From JAGIBJ01 sp032119795 (GTDB taxonomy: Bacteria; Actinomycetota; Thermoleophilia; Solirubrobacterales; Solirubrobacteraceae): 64,000 nt of DNA. The translations under genes and the position numbers were made by a program. The stretch covers positions 6,252 through 70,251 of the forward strand of contig JAUMFO010000048.1 of the NCBI GenBank assembly GCA_032119795.1, written 5' to 3'. This document shows positions 16,693 through 26,576 of the stretch, piece after piece (the first letter of the stretch is position 1; each line of letters starts with the position of its first letter). A model generated the notes under the pieces. That model was not told the origin of the DNA, ran no database searches, and saw only the letters and a program-made list of their open reading frames with translations.

Positions 16693-17571
16693 CTAGATCA
16701 GCAGGCCAGCGGCCAGCAGCACGCAGAAGACCAGCTCTAGCTGGGCGGTGCCGGCGAGCGCGCCGTTGAGCGTCGGGCCGTCATGGTGCTGGCGCACGAC
16801 GTTGCTCATCCTCAGCGCGAGCGGGGCCGAGAGCCACGCCAGCAGCGGCCAGGCCGACTCATGCGCGATCGCGACGGGAAGCACCGCCGCGTAGGCGACG
16901 ATCAACGTCGCGGTGTAGAAGTCGCGGCCCCGCTCAGGTCCCAAGCGAACCGCGAGGGTGCGTTTGCCGACGCGCTCGTCGGTCTCGCGGTCTCGAACGT
17001 TGTTCACCACGAGCACCGCGGAGGCCAGCGCGCCGACGGGGATCGACGCCAGAATCGCGACCGTCGACCACTCCTCCAGCTGCACGAAGGCCGAGCCGGC
17101 GACGGCCACGACGCCAAAGAACAAGAACACGAAGATCTCGCCGAGCCCGGCGTAGCCGTACGGCCGCGGTCCACCGGTGTAGAGGACGCCGGCGATGATC
17201 GAGGCGACGCCGATCACGAGCAGCTGCCAGCCGGCGACCGCGATGAGGTAGGCGCCGAATGCCGACGCGATCCCGAAGCTGATCCAGACGGCGTAGAGCA
17301 CGTGCTGGGGCGGGACCAAGCCACCAGCCGTCACACGGACGGGGCCGAGGCGGTCGTCGGTGTCGGCGCCGCGGCGCGCGTCGGAGTAGTCGTTGGCGAG
17401 GTTCGTGCCGATCTGGATGAACAACGCGCCCATGAGCGCGCAGAAGAACCGCAGGAAGTCGAACACGTCGACCGAGATCGCCACCGACGTGCCGACGAGT
17501 ACGGGCGCCGCAGCGGCCGGCAGCGTGCGCAGGCGCGCGGCGAGAATCCAGGTGCGGAGGGCAGGCGGCAT
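16693..17571 (-). CDS. menA: 1,4-Dihydroxy-2-naphthoate polyprenyltransferase
   Basis: Membrane enzyme of the UbiA family that attaches the polyprenyl tail to DHNA. The 292-residue protein has about eight to nine hydrophobic helices, the first Asp-rich motif in TNLANDYSDARRGADT and the second in NNVRDRETDERVGKRTLAVRLG. It begins MPPALRTWILAARLRTLPAAAAP, as is usual for MenA. It sits 42 nt downstream of menB and upstream of menC on the minus strand. Confidence 0.96.
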   Translation of the reverse strand: MPPALRTWILAARLRTLPAAAAPVLVGTSVAISVDVFDFLRFFCALMGALFIQIGTNLANDYSDARRGADTDDRLGPVRVTAGGLVPPQHVLYAVWISFGIASAFGAYLIAVAGWQLLVIGVASIIAGVLYTGGPRPYGYAGLGEIFVFLFFGVVAVAGSAFVQLEEWSTVAILASIPVGALASAVLVVNNVRDRETDERVGKRTLAVRLGPERGRDFYTATLIVAYAAVLPVAIAHESAWPLLAWLSAPLALRMSNVVRQHHDGPTLNGALAGTAQLELVFCVLLAAGLLI

Positions 17572-17613
17572 CGGCGTGATGTTGTCAGTCGAGAGCGGTG
17601 AGCGGCGGGCGGG

Positions 17614-18465
<852 letters not shown>

Positions 18466-18471
18466 GGCCGC

Positions 18472-18477
18472 AGGCTA
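18472..18477 (-). promoter_or_regulatory. -10 hexamer of menB operon
   Basis: Minus-strand TAGCCT ends 7 nt before ATG 18465. Confidence 0.5.
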
Positions 18478-18519
18478 TCCACGGCGCGCCCTCTGGGGCG
18501 GCCCGACGCGCCGGGGTCG

Positions 18520-18525
18520 TACGCT
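18520..18525 (+). promoter_or_regulatory. -10 hexamer of menE
   Basis: TACGCT ends 9 nt before ATG 18534. It faces the menB -10 across about 43 bp, so the two divergent promoters are back to back. Confidence 0.5.
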
Positions 18526-18533
18526 GAGCGTCG

Positions 18534-19907
18534 ATGACCGCCCCCGGCAGCTTCGAAGCGTGGATCGACCGCGCGGCCCGGCTCCATCCGGAGCGGATCG
18601 CCGTCGACACCCGGGCCGGCGCCCTGACGAACGCACAGCTCGCATGGGCTGCCCGAGCGGTCGCCGAGACGGAGTTCGCGGCGCTGCGGCCCGGCGACGA
18701 GGTGGCCATCGCCCTGCCCGCCGGGGCGTCGTTTGCGATCGCGTTGCATGCCTGCCTGATCGCCGGGCTCGTCGCGGTTCCCGAGGATCTGCGGCTGCCG
18801 GATGCCCAGCGCGCCGAGCGGACGGCCACGTGCGTGGCCCGGGTCGACTCGGCCACCGCAGTGTGGCCGGACGGCGACCCTCCGGCCGACGTGACACCCG
18901 CCGCGTTGGCCACCGCTCCCGGCCGCCCGATCGCGGGCTCAGGCGCCGACGCGGCTACGCCTGCCGTGAGGATTACGACATCCGGCACGACCGGTCCGGG
19001 GACGCCCGTCCACCTGTCCCGAGGGGCGCTGCTGTGGAACGCGATCGGCTCGGCCGCCGCGCTCGGCCAGCCACCGACCGAGCGCTGGCTCTCGGCGATG
19101 CCCGTCTCCCACGTGGGCGGCCTCACGGTGTTGGCACGATCGGCCATCGGCGCAACGACGGCCGTCGCGCGGCCCACGTTCGACGCCGACGAGCAGCTCG
19201 GGCTGCTCAGCGCCGGCGAGGCCACGATCACCTCGATGGTCCCGACGACCCTGTCCCGTCTCCTCGACGCGGGTCTGCGCCACCCACCGAACCTGCGGCT
19301 TGTGCTGCTCGGCGGGGCACCGATCCCACCAGCGTTGCTGACGCGTGCGGCGCAGGCGGGGATCACCGTTGCCGCCACCTATGGCCTGAGCGAGGCGTGC
19401 TCCCAGGTCTTCACCGCGGGGGCGCCGCTGTTCTGCACCCGCGTCGCCCTGCGCGGAGAGGTTGGCACGGCGCTCCCGGACGGCGCCGCCGACGAGATCC
19501 TCGTGCGAGGTCCGACGCTCGCGACGGGCGCGGCAGGCGCAGGCGGCTGGCTCGCGACCGGCGACCGCGGTCGCCGTCTGCCGGGGGGCCGGTTCACCGT
19601 GGTCGGTCGCCTGGCCGAGACCATCGTGACGGGCGGCGAGAATGTCGCGCCGACGGAGGTCGAGGCCCAGCTCGTCGCGCAGCCTGGGATCGTCGACGCC
19701 GCCGCCGTCGGTGTCCCGGACCCCCAATGGGGGGAGCGGGTCGAGGCCCGCGTCGTCCTGGAGCCCGGCCACGCGCTCGACCTTGGCTCGCTGCGGGCAG
19801 CCCTGCGCGAGGTCCTGCCGCCCTATGCGGTGCCGAAGAGGATCACGGCCGTCGAGTCGCTCCCGCGCACGCCTACCGGCAAGCTGCGCCGGCAAGACCT
19901 CACGTAG
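18534..19907 (+). CDS. menE: o-Succinylbenzoate-CoA ligase
   Basis: Adenylate-forming enzyme that activates o-succinylbenzoate with CoA for MenB. The 457-residue protein is on the short side, as usual for actinobacterial MenE. It has the P-loop-like ITTSGTTGPGTPVHLS, the LLGGAPIPPALL and AATYGLSEACSQV A-motifs, a WLATGDRGRR hinge region and the C-terminal PRTPTGKLRRQDL lysine motif. It is divergent from menBAC, completing the pathway gene set of this region. Confidence 0.93.
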   Translation: MTAPGSFEAWIDRAARLHPERIAVDTRAGALTNAQLAWAARAVAETEFAALRPGDEVAIALPAGASFAIALHACLIAGLVAVPEDLRLPDAQRAERTATCVARVDSATAVWPDGDPPADVTPAALATAPGRPIAGSGADAATPAVRITTSGTTGPGTPVHLSRGALLWNAIGSAAALGQPPTERWLSAMPVSHVGGLTVLARSAIGATTAVARPTFDADEQLGLLSAGEATITSMVPTTLSRLLDAGLRHPPNLRLVLLGGAPIPPALLTRAAQAGITVAATYGLSEACSQVFTAGAPLFCTRVALRGEVGTALPDGAADEILVRGPTLATGAAGAGGWLATGDRGRRLPGGRFTVVGRLAETIVTGGENVAPTEVEAQLVAQPGIVDAAAVGVPDPQWGERVEARVVLEPGHALDLGSLRAALREVLPPYAVPKRITAVESLPRTPTGKLRRQDLT

Positions 19908-19941
19908 GCGCCGACCCTAGGCGCCGCAGCACCCGGCCCGG

Positions 19942-19947
19942 TACGCT
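19942..19947 (+). promoter_or_regulatory. -10 hexamer of metF
   Basis: TACGCT ends 9 nt before ATG 19956. Confidence 0.5.
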
Positions 19948-19955
19948 GGTCGGCA

Positions 19956-20816
19956 ATGCAGCGCATCGACGATCTCCTGCGTAGCGGCACCACGCTGTCG
20001 TTCGAGTTCTTCCCCCCGAAGACCGACGACGGCCAGGCCGCGTTTACCGCCGCCTTTGACGACCTCGCGTCGCTCGAGCCGAGCTTCGCCTCGGTGACGT
20101 ACGGCGCCCTCGGCAGTACGCGCTCCCAGACGGAGGAGCTGGTGAACGGGCTCAACGCCCAGCACAGCTTCCCGACCATGCCGCACCTCACGTGCATCGG
20201 CCACACGCGAGAGGAACTCGCTGAGCTGATCACCAGCTACCGCGATGCGGGTGTGCAAAACATTCTGGCGCTTGCCGGCGACCCGCCGGAGGACGGCAGC
20301 GACGCCGGCGACTTCGTCTACGCCGACGAGCTGATCGCGCTGATCCGCGAGATCGGCGACTTCTCGGTGGGCGTCGCCGCGTTCCCCGAGCTCCACCCGC
20401 GCTCGCCCTCGCGCGAGGCCGACCGCGAGCGGCTCGCGGCCAAGCTCCAGCTCGCCGACTTCGGCATGACGCAGTTCTTCTTCGACGCCGACCATTACGC
20501 CCGCCTCGTCGACGAGCTGGCGAAGCTTGGCTCCGACAAGCCACTGATCCCCGGCGTCATGCCGTTCGTCAGCGTTCCCGGCACGCGCCGTATGGCGGCG
20601 ATGAACGGGTCGACGATTCCCGACGAGCTCAACGCCCGCATGGAGGCCGTCGCTGGCGATGCCGACGCGACGCGCGCGCTCGGCATCGATGTGGCGGTCG
20701 AGCTGTCGGCGAAGCTGCTTGAGCACGGCGTCCCGGGCCTGCACCTTTACACGATGAACCGCGCCGCCTCGGTCCGTGAGGTCACGGACCGTCTCGGGTT
20801 GCGCGCGCCAGCGTGA
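19956..20816 (+). CDS. metF: Methylenetetrahydrofolate reductase
   Basis: Flavoprotein that reduces 5,10-methylene-THF to 5-methyl-THF for methionine synthesis. The 286-residue TIM barrel shows LSFEFFPPKTDDG, ASVTYGALGSTR, HLTCIGHTREEL, ILALAGDPPEDG, VGVAAFPELHPRS and QFFFDADHYARLVDEL, all MetF hallmarks. Together with folD 19 kb upstream it gives part of one-carbon metabolism. A methyltransferase gene follows after 8 nt. Confidence 0.96.
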   Translation: MQRIDDLLRSGTTLSFEFFPPKTDDGQAAFTAAFDDLASLEPSFASVTYGALGSTRSQTEELVNGLNAQHSFPTMPHLTCIGHTREELAELITSYRDAGVQNILALAGDPPEDGSDAGDFVYADELIALIREIGDFSVGVAAFPELHPRSPSREADRERLAAKLQLADFGMTQFFFDADHYARLVDELAKLGSDKPLIPGVMPFVSVPGTRRMAAMNGSTIPDELNARMEAVAGDADATRALGIDVAVELSAKLLEHGVPGLHLYTMNRAASVREVTDRLGLRAPA

Positions 20817-20824
20817 TGAGCTGA

Positions 20825-21670
20825 GTGCCGATGCCGCCGCAGGATGAGCGGGCCGCCCTCGTCAAGGGCTGGAACCGGGCAGCCGAGGGTTGGGCACGCC
20901 AGCAGCTCGCGTTCGATCGCGCGGCCTCGCCCGTCGCCTCGCGCCTCGTGGAGCTTGCCGAGATCGCTCCTGGCAGCCGAGTGCTGGAACTTGCCTCCGG
21001 CTTGGGAGACACCGGGCTGGTGGCAGCGGCAAAGGTCGGCGCCGAAGGCACCGTGATCCTGAGCGACGCCGCTCCTAAGATGTTGGACCGCCTCCGCGAG
21101 CGCGTCAAAGGCAGCGAGCACATCGAGGTTCGCGAACTCTTCATGGAGGGGCTGCGATTCGACACGGCAAGCGTCGACCGCGTCCTGTGCCGCTGGGGCT
21201 ACATGCTCCTGCTTGACCCTGCGTCGGCGCTCCAAGAGACGCGCCGCGTGTTGGCTCCCGGCGGGCGCGTGTCGCTCGCCGCGTGGACGAGCCATGAGGA
21301 CAACCCCTGGACGGGCGCCACGCTCGCTGCCCTGCGTGACCGTGGGCTCGTTGGCGATCCCACGCGCCCCGGCCCGCACATGTTCACCTGGGCCGATCCC
21401 ACCCGAATCATCGAGACGCTCGACAACACCGGCTTCTTTGACCCGGTCGTCGAGCAGGTCGACATGGTCTTCAACTACGCGTCGTTCGACGACTGGTGGG
21501 ACGCTCGCCTGGACCTATCGCCAGACTTCTCCAAGCTGATCAGCGCGATCTCCCCGGAGGAGCGCGACGAGCTCACGGAGGAGCTCGAGCGCGAGGTCAA
21601 GCCGTGGCAGCAGCTCGATGGCTCACTGCGCTTCCCGGGCCGCACGCACGTCGCGGCCGCCGACGTCTAG
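20825..21670 (+). CDS. Class I SAM-dependent methyltransferase
   Basis: A 281-residue protein with the Rossmann SAM site VLELASGLGDTGLVAA (motif I, near residue 52), an acidic motif II region (VILSDAAPKML) and RRVLAPGGRVSLAAW. The C-terminal part (FNYASFDDWWDARLDLSP) suits a small-molecule methyltransferase. The start may be GTG 20825 or ATG 20831. It is probably cotranscribed with metF. I considered menaquinone methyltransferase MenG but the diagnostic MenG segments are absent. Confidence 0.8.
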   Translation: MPMPPQDERAALVKGWNRAAEGWARQQLAFDRAASPVASRLVELAEIAPGSRVLELASGLGDTGLVAAAKVGAEGTVILSDAAPKMLDRLRERVKGSEHIEVRELFMEGLRFDTASVDRVLCRWGYMLLLDPASALQETRRVLAPGGRVSLAAWTSHEDNPWTGATLAALRDRGLVGDPTRPGPHMFTWADPTRIIETLDNTGFFDPVVEQVDMVFNYASFDDWWDARLDLSPDFSKLISAISPEERDELTEELEREVKPWQQLDGSLRFPGRTHVAAADV

Positions 21671-21700
21671 AACTCGCTCCAGGCGAGCGCGAACGTAGGC

Positions 21701-22330
21701 CTAGGTCGCGGCTGGCGCGACCGGTGCCGCGCGTGCCTGCTCGGCCGCTCGCCTGATGAGCCAGACCGTCAGGAACGCCGCGACGGTCGCGCCGCTGGTG
21801 CCCAGCACCTGATCAAAGAGCGTGTCTTCATAGGCGGTATTGAGCTCTTTGCCGTGGCGAATGAACGTGTACCACTCGCCGACCTCCCAGACGATCGCGA
21901 GGATCGCGCCGTAGCCGGCGACCATCGTGCCGACCGCCCACGCCGGGACGCCACTGGCGCGGCGCAGCAGGATCCCGATGCCGAAGCACATGAAGCCCCA
22001 GTTCACGAAGTGGTTGAGGTCGTCCCACCACGGGATCGCGTCGTAGAGGTTGAGCGTGTTGCCGGTGACGTCCACCAAAAACGGCTCCATGATGAACGCG
22101 ACGCCCGCCCATGGAATGGTGGGGTCGTTGCCGCGCTGGCGAGCCACGATCGCCCAGACCAGCGGGACGCTCAGCATCATCGCGGGGTAGAACACCAGTC
22201 GCGCACCGAAGGCTTTGCCTTCGAACTGCGGGAGGTCGCTGCCGCTGAAGGTCGCAAAGGCAAGCTGCGCCACCGTCAGGAACAGCATCGTCATCGCGAC
22301 GTAAAACGGGGTGCGCTTGGGCTCGGTCAC
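21701..22330 (-). CDS. Polytopic membrane protein, YjdF/DUF2238-like
   Basis: A 209-residue protein with about five to six hydrophobic helices. The central FLVDVTGNTLNLYDAIPWWDDLNHFVNWGF segment and the later IVWEVGEWYTF closely resemble the conserved polar motifs of the YjdF (DUF2238) membrane family, whose function is unknown. GTG 22330 is chosen because TAGCTT ends 8 nt upstream on the minus strand; an in-frame start 16 codons earlier is less likely. Confidence 0.72.
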   Translation of the reverse strand: MTEPKRTPFYVAMTMLFLTVAQLAFATFSGSDLPQFEGKAFGARLVFYPAMMLSVPLVWAIVARQRGNDPTIPWAGVAFIMEPFLVDVTGNTLNLYDAIPWWDDLNHFVNWGFMCFGIGILLRRASGVPAWAVGTMVAGYGAILAIVWEVGEWYTFIRHGKELNTAYEDTLFDQVLGTSGATVAAFLTVWLIRRAAEQARAAPVAPAAT

Positions 22331-22337
22331 GCGCCGC

Positions 22338-22343
22338 AAGCTA
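22338..22343 (-). promoter_or_regulatory. -10 hexamer of YjdF-like gene
   Basis: Minus-strand TAGCTT ends 8 nt before GTG 22330 and decides that start. Confidence 0.5.
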
Positions 22344-22396
22344 CCCGGCGCGGCGGGGGAGACCGAAAGTGCCCCCATTCAGCGCCGCTCCGCGGG

Positions 22397-22402
22397 TACG
22401 GT
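22397..22402 (+). promoter_or_regulatory. -10 hexamer of cupin gene
   Basis: TACGGT is followed by a leader of about 50 nt before ATG 22460, which unlike most genes here has a ribosome binding site (GGAG, 6 nt before the start). Confidence 0.4.
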
Positions 22403-22459
22403 CGAAGCGCATGCCGTTGCCGCAGATGGTCACGGCTGAGCAGACCCACGGAGCGATCG

Positions 22460-22849
22460 ATGAACCACTGGGATCTCACCACGGTGGCGGCGCCGCCGCG
22501 CCAGCCGCAGATTCTCACGACCACCGACGACGGGCGAGCGATCGTTCTCGCCCTCGAAGCTGGCGGCGAACTCGCCGACCATCAGGTCCACGAACGCGCA
22601 TGGATTACCGTCGTCGCCGGCGAGATTGAGATGGTCGTCTCGGCCACGGGGGAGCGAATTCTCGCGGGCGCCGGGACGCTGTTTGAGTTCGATCCGGGCG
22701 AGCGGCATGAGGTCGTCGCCAAGACCGATGCCCGGCTCCTGCTGTTGCTAACGCCGTGGCCCGGCAGCGGGCACCCGGGCGCCACGCCGCTCAACGAGAA
22801 GGCCCACGCGCGCACGCGGGCCGCAGAGCGTCAGCACGGTGTTGGCTAG
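22460..22849 (+). CDS. Small cupin-domain protein
   Basis: A 129-residue single-domain cupin: LADHQVHERAWITVVAGEIEMVV (motif 1, with two His and Glu candidates for metal binding) and LFEFDPGERHEVVAKTDARLLLLLTPWPG (motif 2). The C-terminal PLNEKAHARTRAAERQ tail is polar. Such stand-alone cupins bind metals or small ligands; the reaction is unknown. Its TAG stop overlaps in antiparallel fashion a stop of a tiny minus-strand frame. Confidence 0.82.
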   Translation: MNHWDLTTVAAPPRQPQILTTTDDGRAIVLALEAGGELADHQVHERAWITVVAGEIEMVVSATGERILAGAGTLFEFDPGERHEVVAKTDARLLLLLTPWPGSGHPGATPLNEKAHARTRAAERQHGVG

Positions 22850-23040
22850 CGGATCGGGCCGCAGCCAAGGTCGGCGCGCGGGGGCAGCTCCGTTTCCCGG
22901 GTGTGCTCGTCGAGCACCTCCGGCGAGGCGGCAACGCCGATGGCGATCCTGGTGGTCACCTGCCAGTGCGAAGGAACGGCAATGCGTGCCCCACGCTACG
23001 AGGCGCAGGGCACGCAGAAGGCTCAGGTGGCCCGAGCGGG
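22850..23040. other. Spacer between convergent genes
   Basis: About 190 nt without a convincing gene. GTGCCC at about 22988 pairs with GGGCAC about 22 nt further on and could form a termination hairpin for either side. A 37-codon minus-strand frame (22846-22959) has no recognisable features. Confidence 0.4.
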
Positions 23041-25422
23041 TCAGTCGTAGGTGACGGACACGTTCTTCACGAGGTGCTGCTGGAAGTTCGCCGGCCCGGT
23101 CGACGCCGTGAACTGCAGATGCGTTCCGGCGTAGACCGTGTTGTAGATGCTCGACGTGTCGCCGAGCCACGAGGAGACGTACGGTCCGGCTGGGATGTCG
23201 ATGAGCTTCTTGCCGTCGACCTCGACGGTGAGCGCGTTGCCGCCTCTGACCGTCGACTTCACGTGAATCGTGCGGTCGCGCAGGCTGTAGCCCGGGTCGG
23301 CCGATTGCACGTAGGTCATCGACGTTGGCCGGGCCTGCGGGCGAATGCCATGCGTCACGCCAACGAAGTTGCTGCCGGGATCCAGGCTGCTCGCCCGCGC
23401 CGTGACGAACGCCACCGCGAAGCCAGCCTGGTTAGCTCCGCCGAACCCGAGCGTCGACCCGGTCCCGGGTGCCACCGGCAAGACGGGCGGCTTCTGCGTG
23501 TAGGCGAGCGTCATGCCAACGCCCGCGCCGGTGCCGCCGGAGATCTCCAGGTCGAACTCGACGGTCGAGTTGCGCAGGTCGACCGGCGTCGGCCAGTAGA
23601 CCTGGCCGCCGACGTTGCCGACCGCCGGCGTCAGCACGACCGAGCCGTTGGCCTGCTTGGCTGCACGGTTGACGGTCTTCCAAGCTCCGCTCAGCGGATC
23701 GACCGGCGTCTTCGCGACCGCCGGCGTCGTCGGGCCGGGCGTCGTCGGGCCCGGTGTCGTGCCGGGCTTGATCGTGAATGGAAGATCTTGCGTCTCTCCG
23801 CGGTTGCCGGCGGCGTCGATCGGCGTCACGTCGACGAGGTAGTCGCCAGCGTCGAGCCGCGTGCCGTTCACGGTGCCGTCGAATGGGATCTCGGCGCCCT
23901 GGACGGCTGCGCTGCGAACGACGTCACGGACGACGGTCCCGACGATCAGTCCGCCGACTTTGCGGAAGGAGAGTTCGATCTTCACGGGCTCCTGGACGGC
24001 GACGTGGATCCGCGAGTTCGCCCCGACGTTTCTGGAGTCAGGCAGCACGAGGGAGTACGAACGCTCGGTGACCTGCCGAGGCGTGAGCTGCGGTGCGACG
24101 CGATCGGGGCGGTCGCTGGCGAGGAGGATCGCGCCAGCGTAGGGCGACGGGGTCGTCGATCCGGTGGGGACGTCGGCGTCATAGCCGTTCCACGGGACCA
24201 GTCGGTCGGGCGTGCCATTGCCGTCGAAGTCGCCGAGGGGCTCGGAGTAGGTGTGCGAGGCGCTGGGCAAACCTTCGATGGTCGGCGGGCCGGGGTAGGG
24301 AATGGTCGGCTGCGTCGCGGTGTTCAACGACGTCAGCCCGGCCTGCCCACGGATGGCAACCTGAGCGCCCGACGGCAGCGGCTGGGTGCTTGGGCGCACG
24401 AGGTCGGCCTTCCCATCGCCGTCGAGGTCGCCGTCGCTGAGCAGCGGGACGCCCTCGACCGGCGCCACCGGGCCGGAGAGCGGGATGCCGCTGCCGGCGG
24501 GCGTCGGGTTGTACGGGTCATACGTCCCGCCGCTACCGGCGCGGCCGAACACCAGCTGGCTTGGGGAACCGACGATCAGGTCGGCGTTGCCGTCGCCGTT
24601 GAAGTCTCCGATGGGCGTCACCGGGCGCGGATTGCGCACGCAGACCTGCAACCAGAAGTAGAGCCAGCTCGGGAACGCGGGCTTGCACGTTTGGCGCGCG
24701 GGGAAACCGAGTGTGCGGGGGCCGCTGGCAGCGTCAAGACTGCCGACCCGCGGGCCGCCGAAGACCACGGCGTTCGTGTTGACGATCGTCGTGACGTTCT
24801 GGTTGGTTGAGGCCAGCAGGTCGTCGGCGCCATCGCCATTGAAGTCGCCGGCAGCCGCCGTGGCACGGGCGCCGTTGTTGCCGGCTGCACCCACGCGCGT
24901 GAGCTGCGCGGTGTCGGCCTGCATATCGATGCTCGCCGTCCCCGCCTTGCCGTAGACCACGTACTGGCCGCTCGGGGATCCCACCAGCAGGTCGGCCTTG
25001 CCGTCACCGTCGAAGTCGCCTGCCGCGCGCACGCCGATCTCCTCGTCGGAGATCACCGTGTAGCCACGGCTGCCAAGGTCGTTCAACGTGGCTGGCGGCG
25101 CGCCTGCCCCACCGAACACCACAAAGACCCTGCCGCGCCGAGCCTCGTCGCGATCGACGAGCGCCACCGCGAGGTCGCCGCGGCCGTCGCCGTTGACGTC
25201 TCCCACCGACGCCGAACCGCCGACGTACGAGTTCGACGAGCCCGTCAGGACCGACTGATCAGACGCGCGAAGGACCGCTCCGGCCGAGACGGGCAACGCG
25301 AGGGCCGCAACCACTGCGGCAGCACCCATGCCAGCGACGACGCGCGAACTCGGCGGGGTCAGGCGCCCGGTTCGCGGGCGCGAGTGTCGAACAGCAGAAA
25401 TCCGGGACATGGGACCGGACAT
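23041..25422 (-). CDS. Secreted FG-GAP/VCBS repeat protein
   Basis: A 793-residue exported protein. A basic N-terminus and hydrophobic signal segment (VVAGMGAAAVVAALALPVSAGAV, about residues 28-50) precede an integrin-alpha-like beta-propeller with at least six Ca-binding FG-GAP motifs of the form D-x-[DN]-G-[DN]-G-x-x-D (for example DVNGDGRGDLAV, DFDGDGKADLLV, DFNGDGNADLIV). A Thr/Pro linker (about residue 560-575) leads to a C-terminal beta domain with carbohydrate-binding or laminin-G-like character. Likely surface adhesion or ligand binding. ATG 25410 is an alternative start. It is divergent from ilvC. Confidence 0.85.
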   Translation of the reverse strand: MSGPMSRISAVRHSRPRTGRLTPPSSRVVAGMGAAAVVAALALPVSAGAVLRASDQSVLTGSSNSYVGGSASVGDVNGDGRGDLAVALVDRDEARRGRVFVVFGGAGAPPATLNDLGSRGYTVISDEEIGVRAAGDFDGDGKADLLVGSPSGQYVVYGKAGTASIDMQADTAQLTRVGAAGNNGARATAAAGDFNGDGADDLLASTNQNVTTIVNTNAVVFGGPRVGSLDAASGPRTLGFPARQTCKPAFPSWLYFWLQVCVRNPRPVTPIGDFNGDGNADLIVGSPSQLVFGRAGSGGTYDPYNPTPAGSGIPLSGPVAPVEGVPLLSDGDLDGDGKADLVRPSTQPLPSGAQVAIRGQAGLTSLNTATQPTIPYPGPPTIEGLPSASHTYSEPLGDFDGNGTPDRLVPWNGYDADVPTGSTTPSPYAGAILLASDRPDRVAPQLTPRQVTERSYSLVLPDSRNVGANSRIHVAVQEPVKIELSFRKVGGLIVGTVVRDVVRSAAVQGAEIPFDGTVNGTRLDAGDYLVDVTPIDAAGNRGETQDLPFTIKPGTTPGPTTPGPTTPAVAKTPVDPLSGAWKTVNRAAKQANGSVVLTPAVGNVGGQVYWPTPVDLRNSTVEFDLEISGGTGAGVGMTLAYTQKPPVLPVAPGTGSTLGFGGANQAGFAVAFVTARASSLDPGSNFVGVTHGIRPQARPTSMTYVQSADPGYSLRDRTIHVKSTVRGGNALTVEVDGKKLIDIPAGPYVSSWLGDTSSIYNTVYAGTHLQFTASTGPANFQQHLVKNVSVTYD

Positions 25423-25495
25423 TGCCGTCCGCAGCCGCCCGTTTCAGAACGAGGTTCGGAAACCTGCCACGACGCGCGAGCAGGCCGCTCCCGCG

Positions 25496-25501
25496 TAGAC
25501 T
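25496..25501 (+). promoter_or_regulatory. -10 hexamer of leaderless ilvC
   Basis: TAGACT ends 8 nt before ATG 25509. This leaves no room for a leader peptide, unlike the other branched-chain genes here. Confidence 0.55.
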
Positions 25502-25508
25502 CGCGCGA

Positions 25509-26504
25509 ATGTTCTACGACGACGACGCGGATCTCGCGCAGCTCGACGGCAAGACCGTCGCGATCATCGGCTACGGCAGCCAGGGCCACGCGCACGCCCG
25601 CAACCTCAAGGACAGCGGCGTCAACGTGATCGTCGGCCTGCGCGAAGGCTCCAAGTCCGTTGAGCAGGCCAAGTCCCACGGCCTCGAGGTCGTGTCGCCC
25701 GCCGATGCCGCCTCCCGCGGCGACATCGTGATGATGCTCGTCCCGGACGAGCGCCACAAAGAGATCTACGAGGCAGACGTCGTTGACGGCCTCGCCGAAG
25801 GCAACCTGCTCCTCTTCGGCCACGGCTTCTCGGTCCTCTACGACCAGGTCACGCCGCCGTCGTTCGTCGACGTCGCCCTCGCCGCCCCGAAGGGCCCCGG
25901 CCACCTCGTGCGCCGCCAGTACGAAGAGGGCTCCGGCGTTCCCGGCCTCATCGCGATCCACCAGGACGCAACCGGTACCGCCAAGGCCGTGGCCCTGGCG
26001 TACGCCAAGGGCATCGGCTGCACCCGCGGCGGCGTCATCGAGACGACCTTCAAAGAAGAGACCGAGACCGATCTCTTCGGCGAGCAGGCCGTGCTCTGCG
26101 GCGGCGCCTCAGCGCTCGTCCAGGCGGGCTTCGAGACCCTCGTCGAGGCCGGCTACAACCCGGAGATGGCCTACTTCGAGTGCCTGCATGAGCTCAAGCT
26201 CATCGTCGACCTCATGTACGAGAAGGGGCTCGCAGGCATGCGGTACTCGATCTCCAACACGGCCGAGTACGGCGACCTCACCCGCGGCCCGCGCGTCATC
26301 GACGCCGGCACCAAGGCCCGCATGAAGGACATCCTCACGGAGATCCAGGACGGCACCTTCGCCCGCGAGTTCGTCGCCGAATACCAGGCCGGCAACGAGA
26401 ACTTCGACCGCCTCCGCGAAGAGCAGTCCAAGACCCAGCTCGAATCCGTCGGCGCCTCCCTGCGCTCCAAGATGGACTGGATCGACGGCGACTTCCACGA
26501 GTAG
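25509..26504 (+). CDS. ilvC: Ketol-acid reductoisomerase
   Basis: Second common step of valine/isoleucine synthesis: Mg-dependent alkyl shift and NADPH reduction of acetolactate. The 331-residue class I enzyme has MFYDDDADLAQLDGKT, the Rossmann GYGSQGHAHARNL (Gly21-Gly26), VGLREGSKS (NADPH-specificity loop), KGPGHLVRRQYEEG and CLHELKLIVDLMYEKG. ATG 25509 matches the normal KARI N-terminus; an in-frame ATG at 25422 would add 29 basic residues and is excluded by the -10 position. Confidence 0.97.
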   Translation: MFYDDDADLAQLDGKTVAIIGYGSQGHAHARNLKDSGVNVIVGLREGSKSVEQAKSHGLEVVSPADAASRGDIVMMLVPDERHKEIYEADVVDGLAEGNLLLFGHGFSVLYDQVTPPSFVDVALAAPKGPGHLVRRQYEEGSGVPGLIAIHQDATGTAKAVALAYAKGIGCTRGGVIETTFKEETETDLFGEQAVLCGGASALVQAGFETLVEAGYNPEMAYFECLHELKLIVDLMYEKGLAGMRYSISNTAEYGDLTRGPRVIDAGTKARMKDILTEIQDGTFAREFVAEYQAGNENFDRLREEQSKTQLESVGASLRSKMDWIDGDFHE

Positions 26505-26544
26505 AGCGAGCGCTAGCGAGCGACCGGCTCGCTGACCCGCTTCT

Positions 26545-26576
26545 GAAGGGCGCCCCGTGGGGCGCCCTTCGTCGTT
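26545..26576. terminator. Bidirectional terminator between ilvC and a secreted-protein gene
   Basis: A perfect 12-bp inverted repeat GAAGGGCGCCCC/GGGGCGCCCTTC (26545-26570) followed by GTCGTTCT. It lies just upstream of the stop of the convergent gene and can serve both strands. Confidence 0.75.

Noticed and set aside
20825..21670. Menaquinone methyltransferase (MenG) identity for this methyltransferase
   Set aside because: It lies after the men genes, but lacks the MenG/UbiE N-terminal and GGxxxxLE-type diagnostic segments and is linked to metF instead.
22846..22959. 37-codon minus-strand frame ending back-to-back with the cupin stop
   Set aside because: No ribosome binding site or -10, no recognisable sequence; the overlapping stops may be chance.
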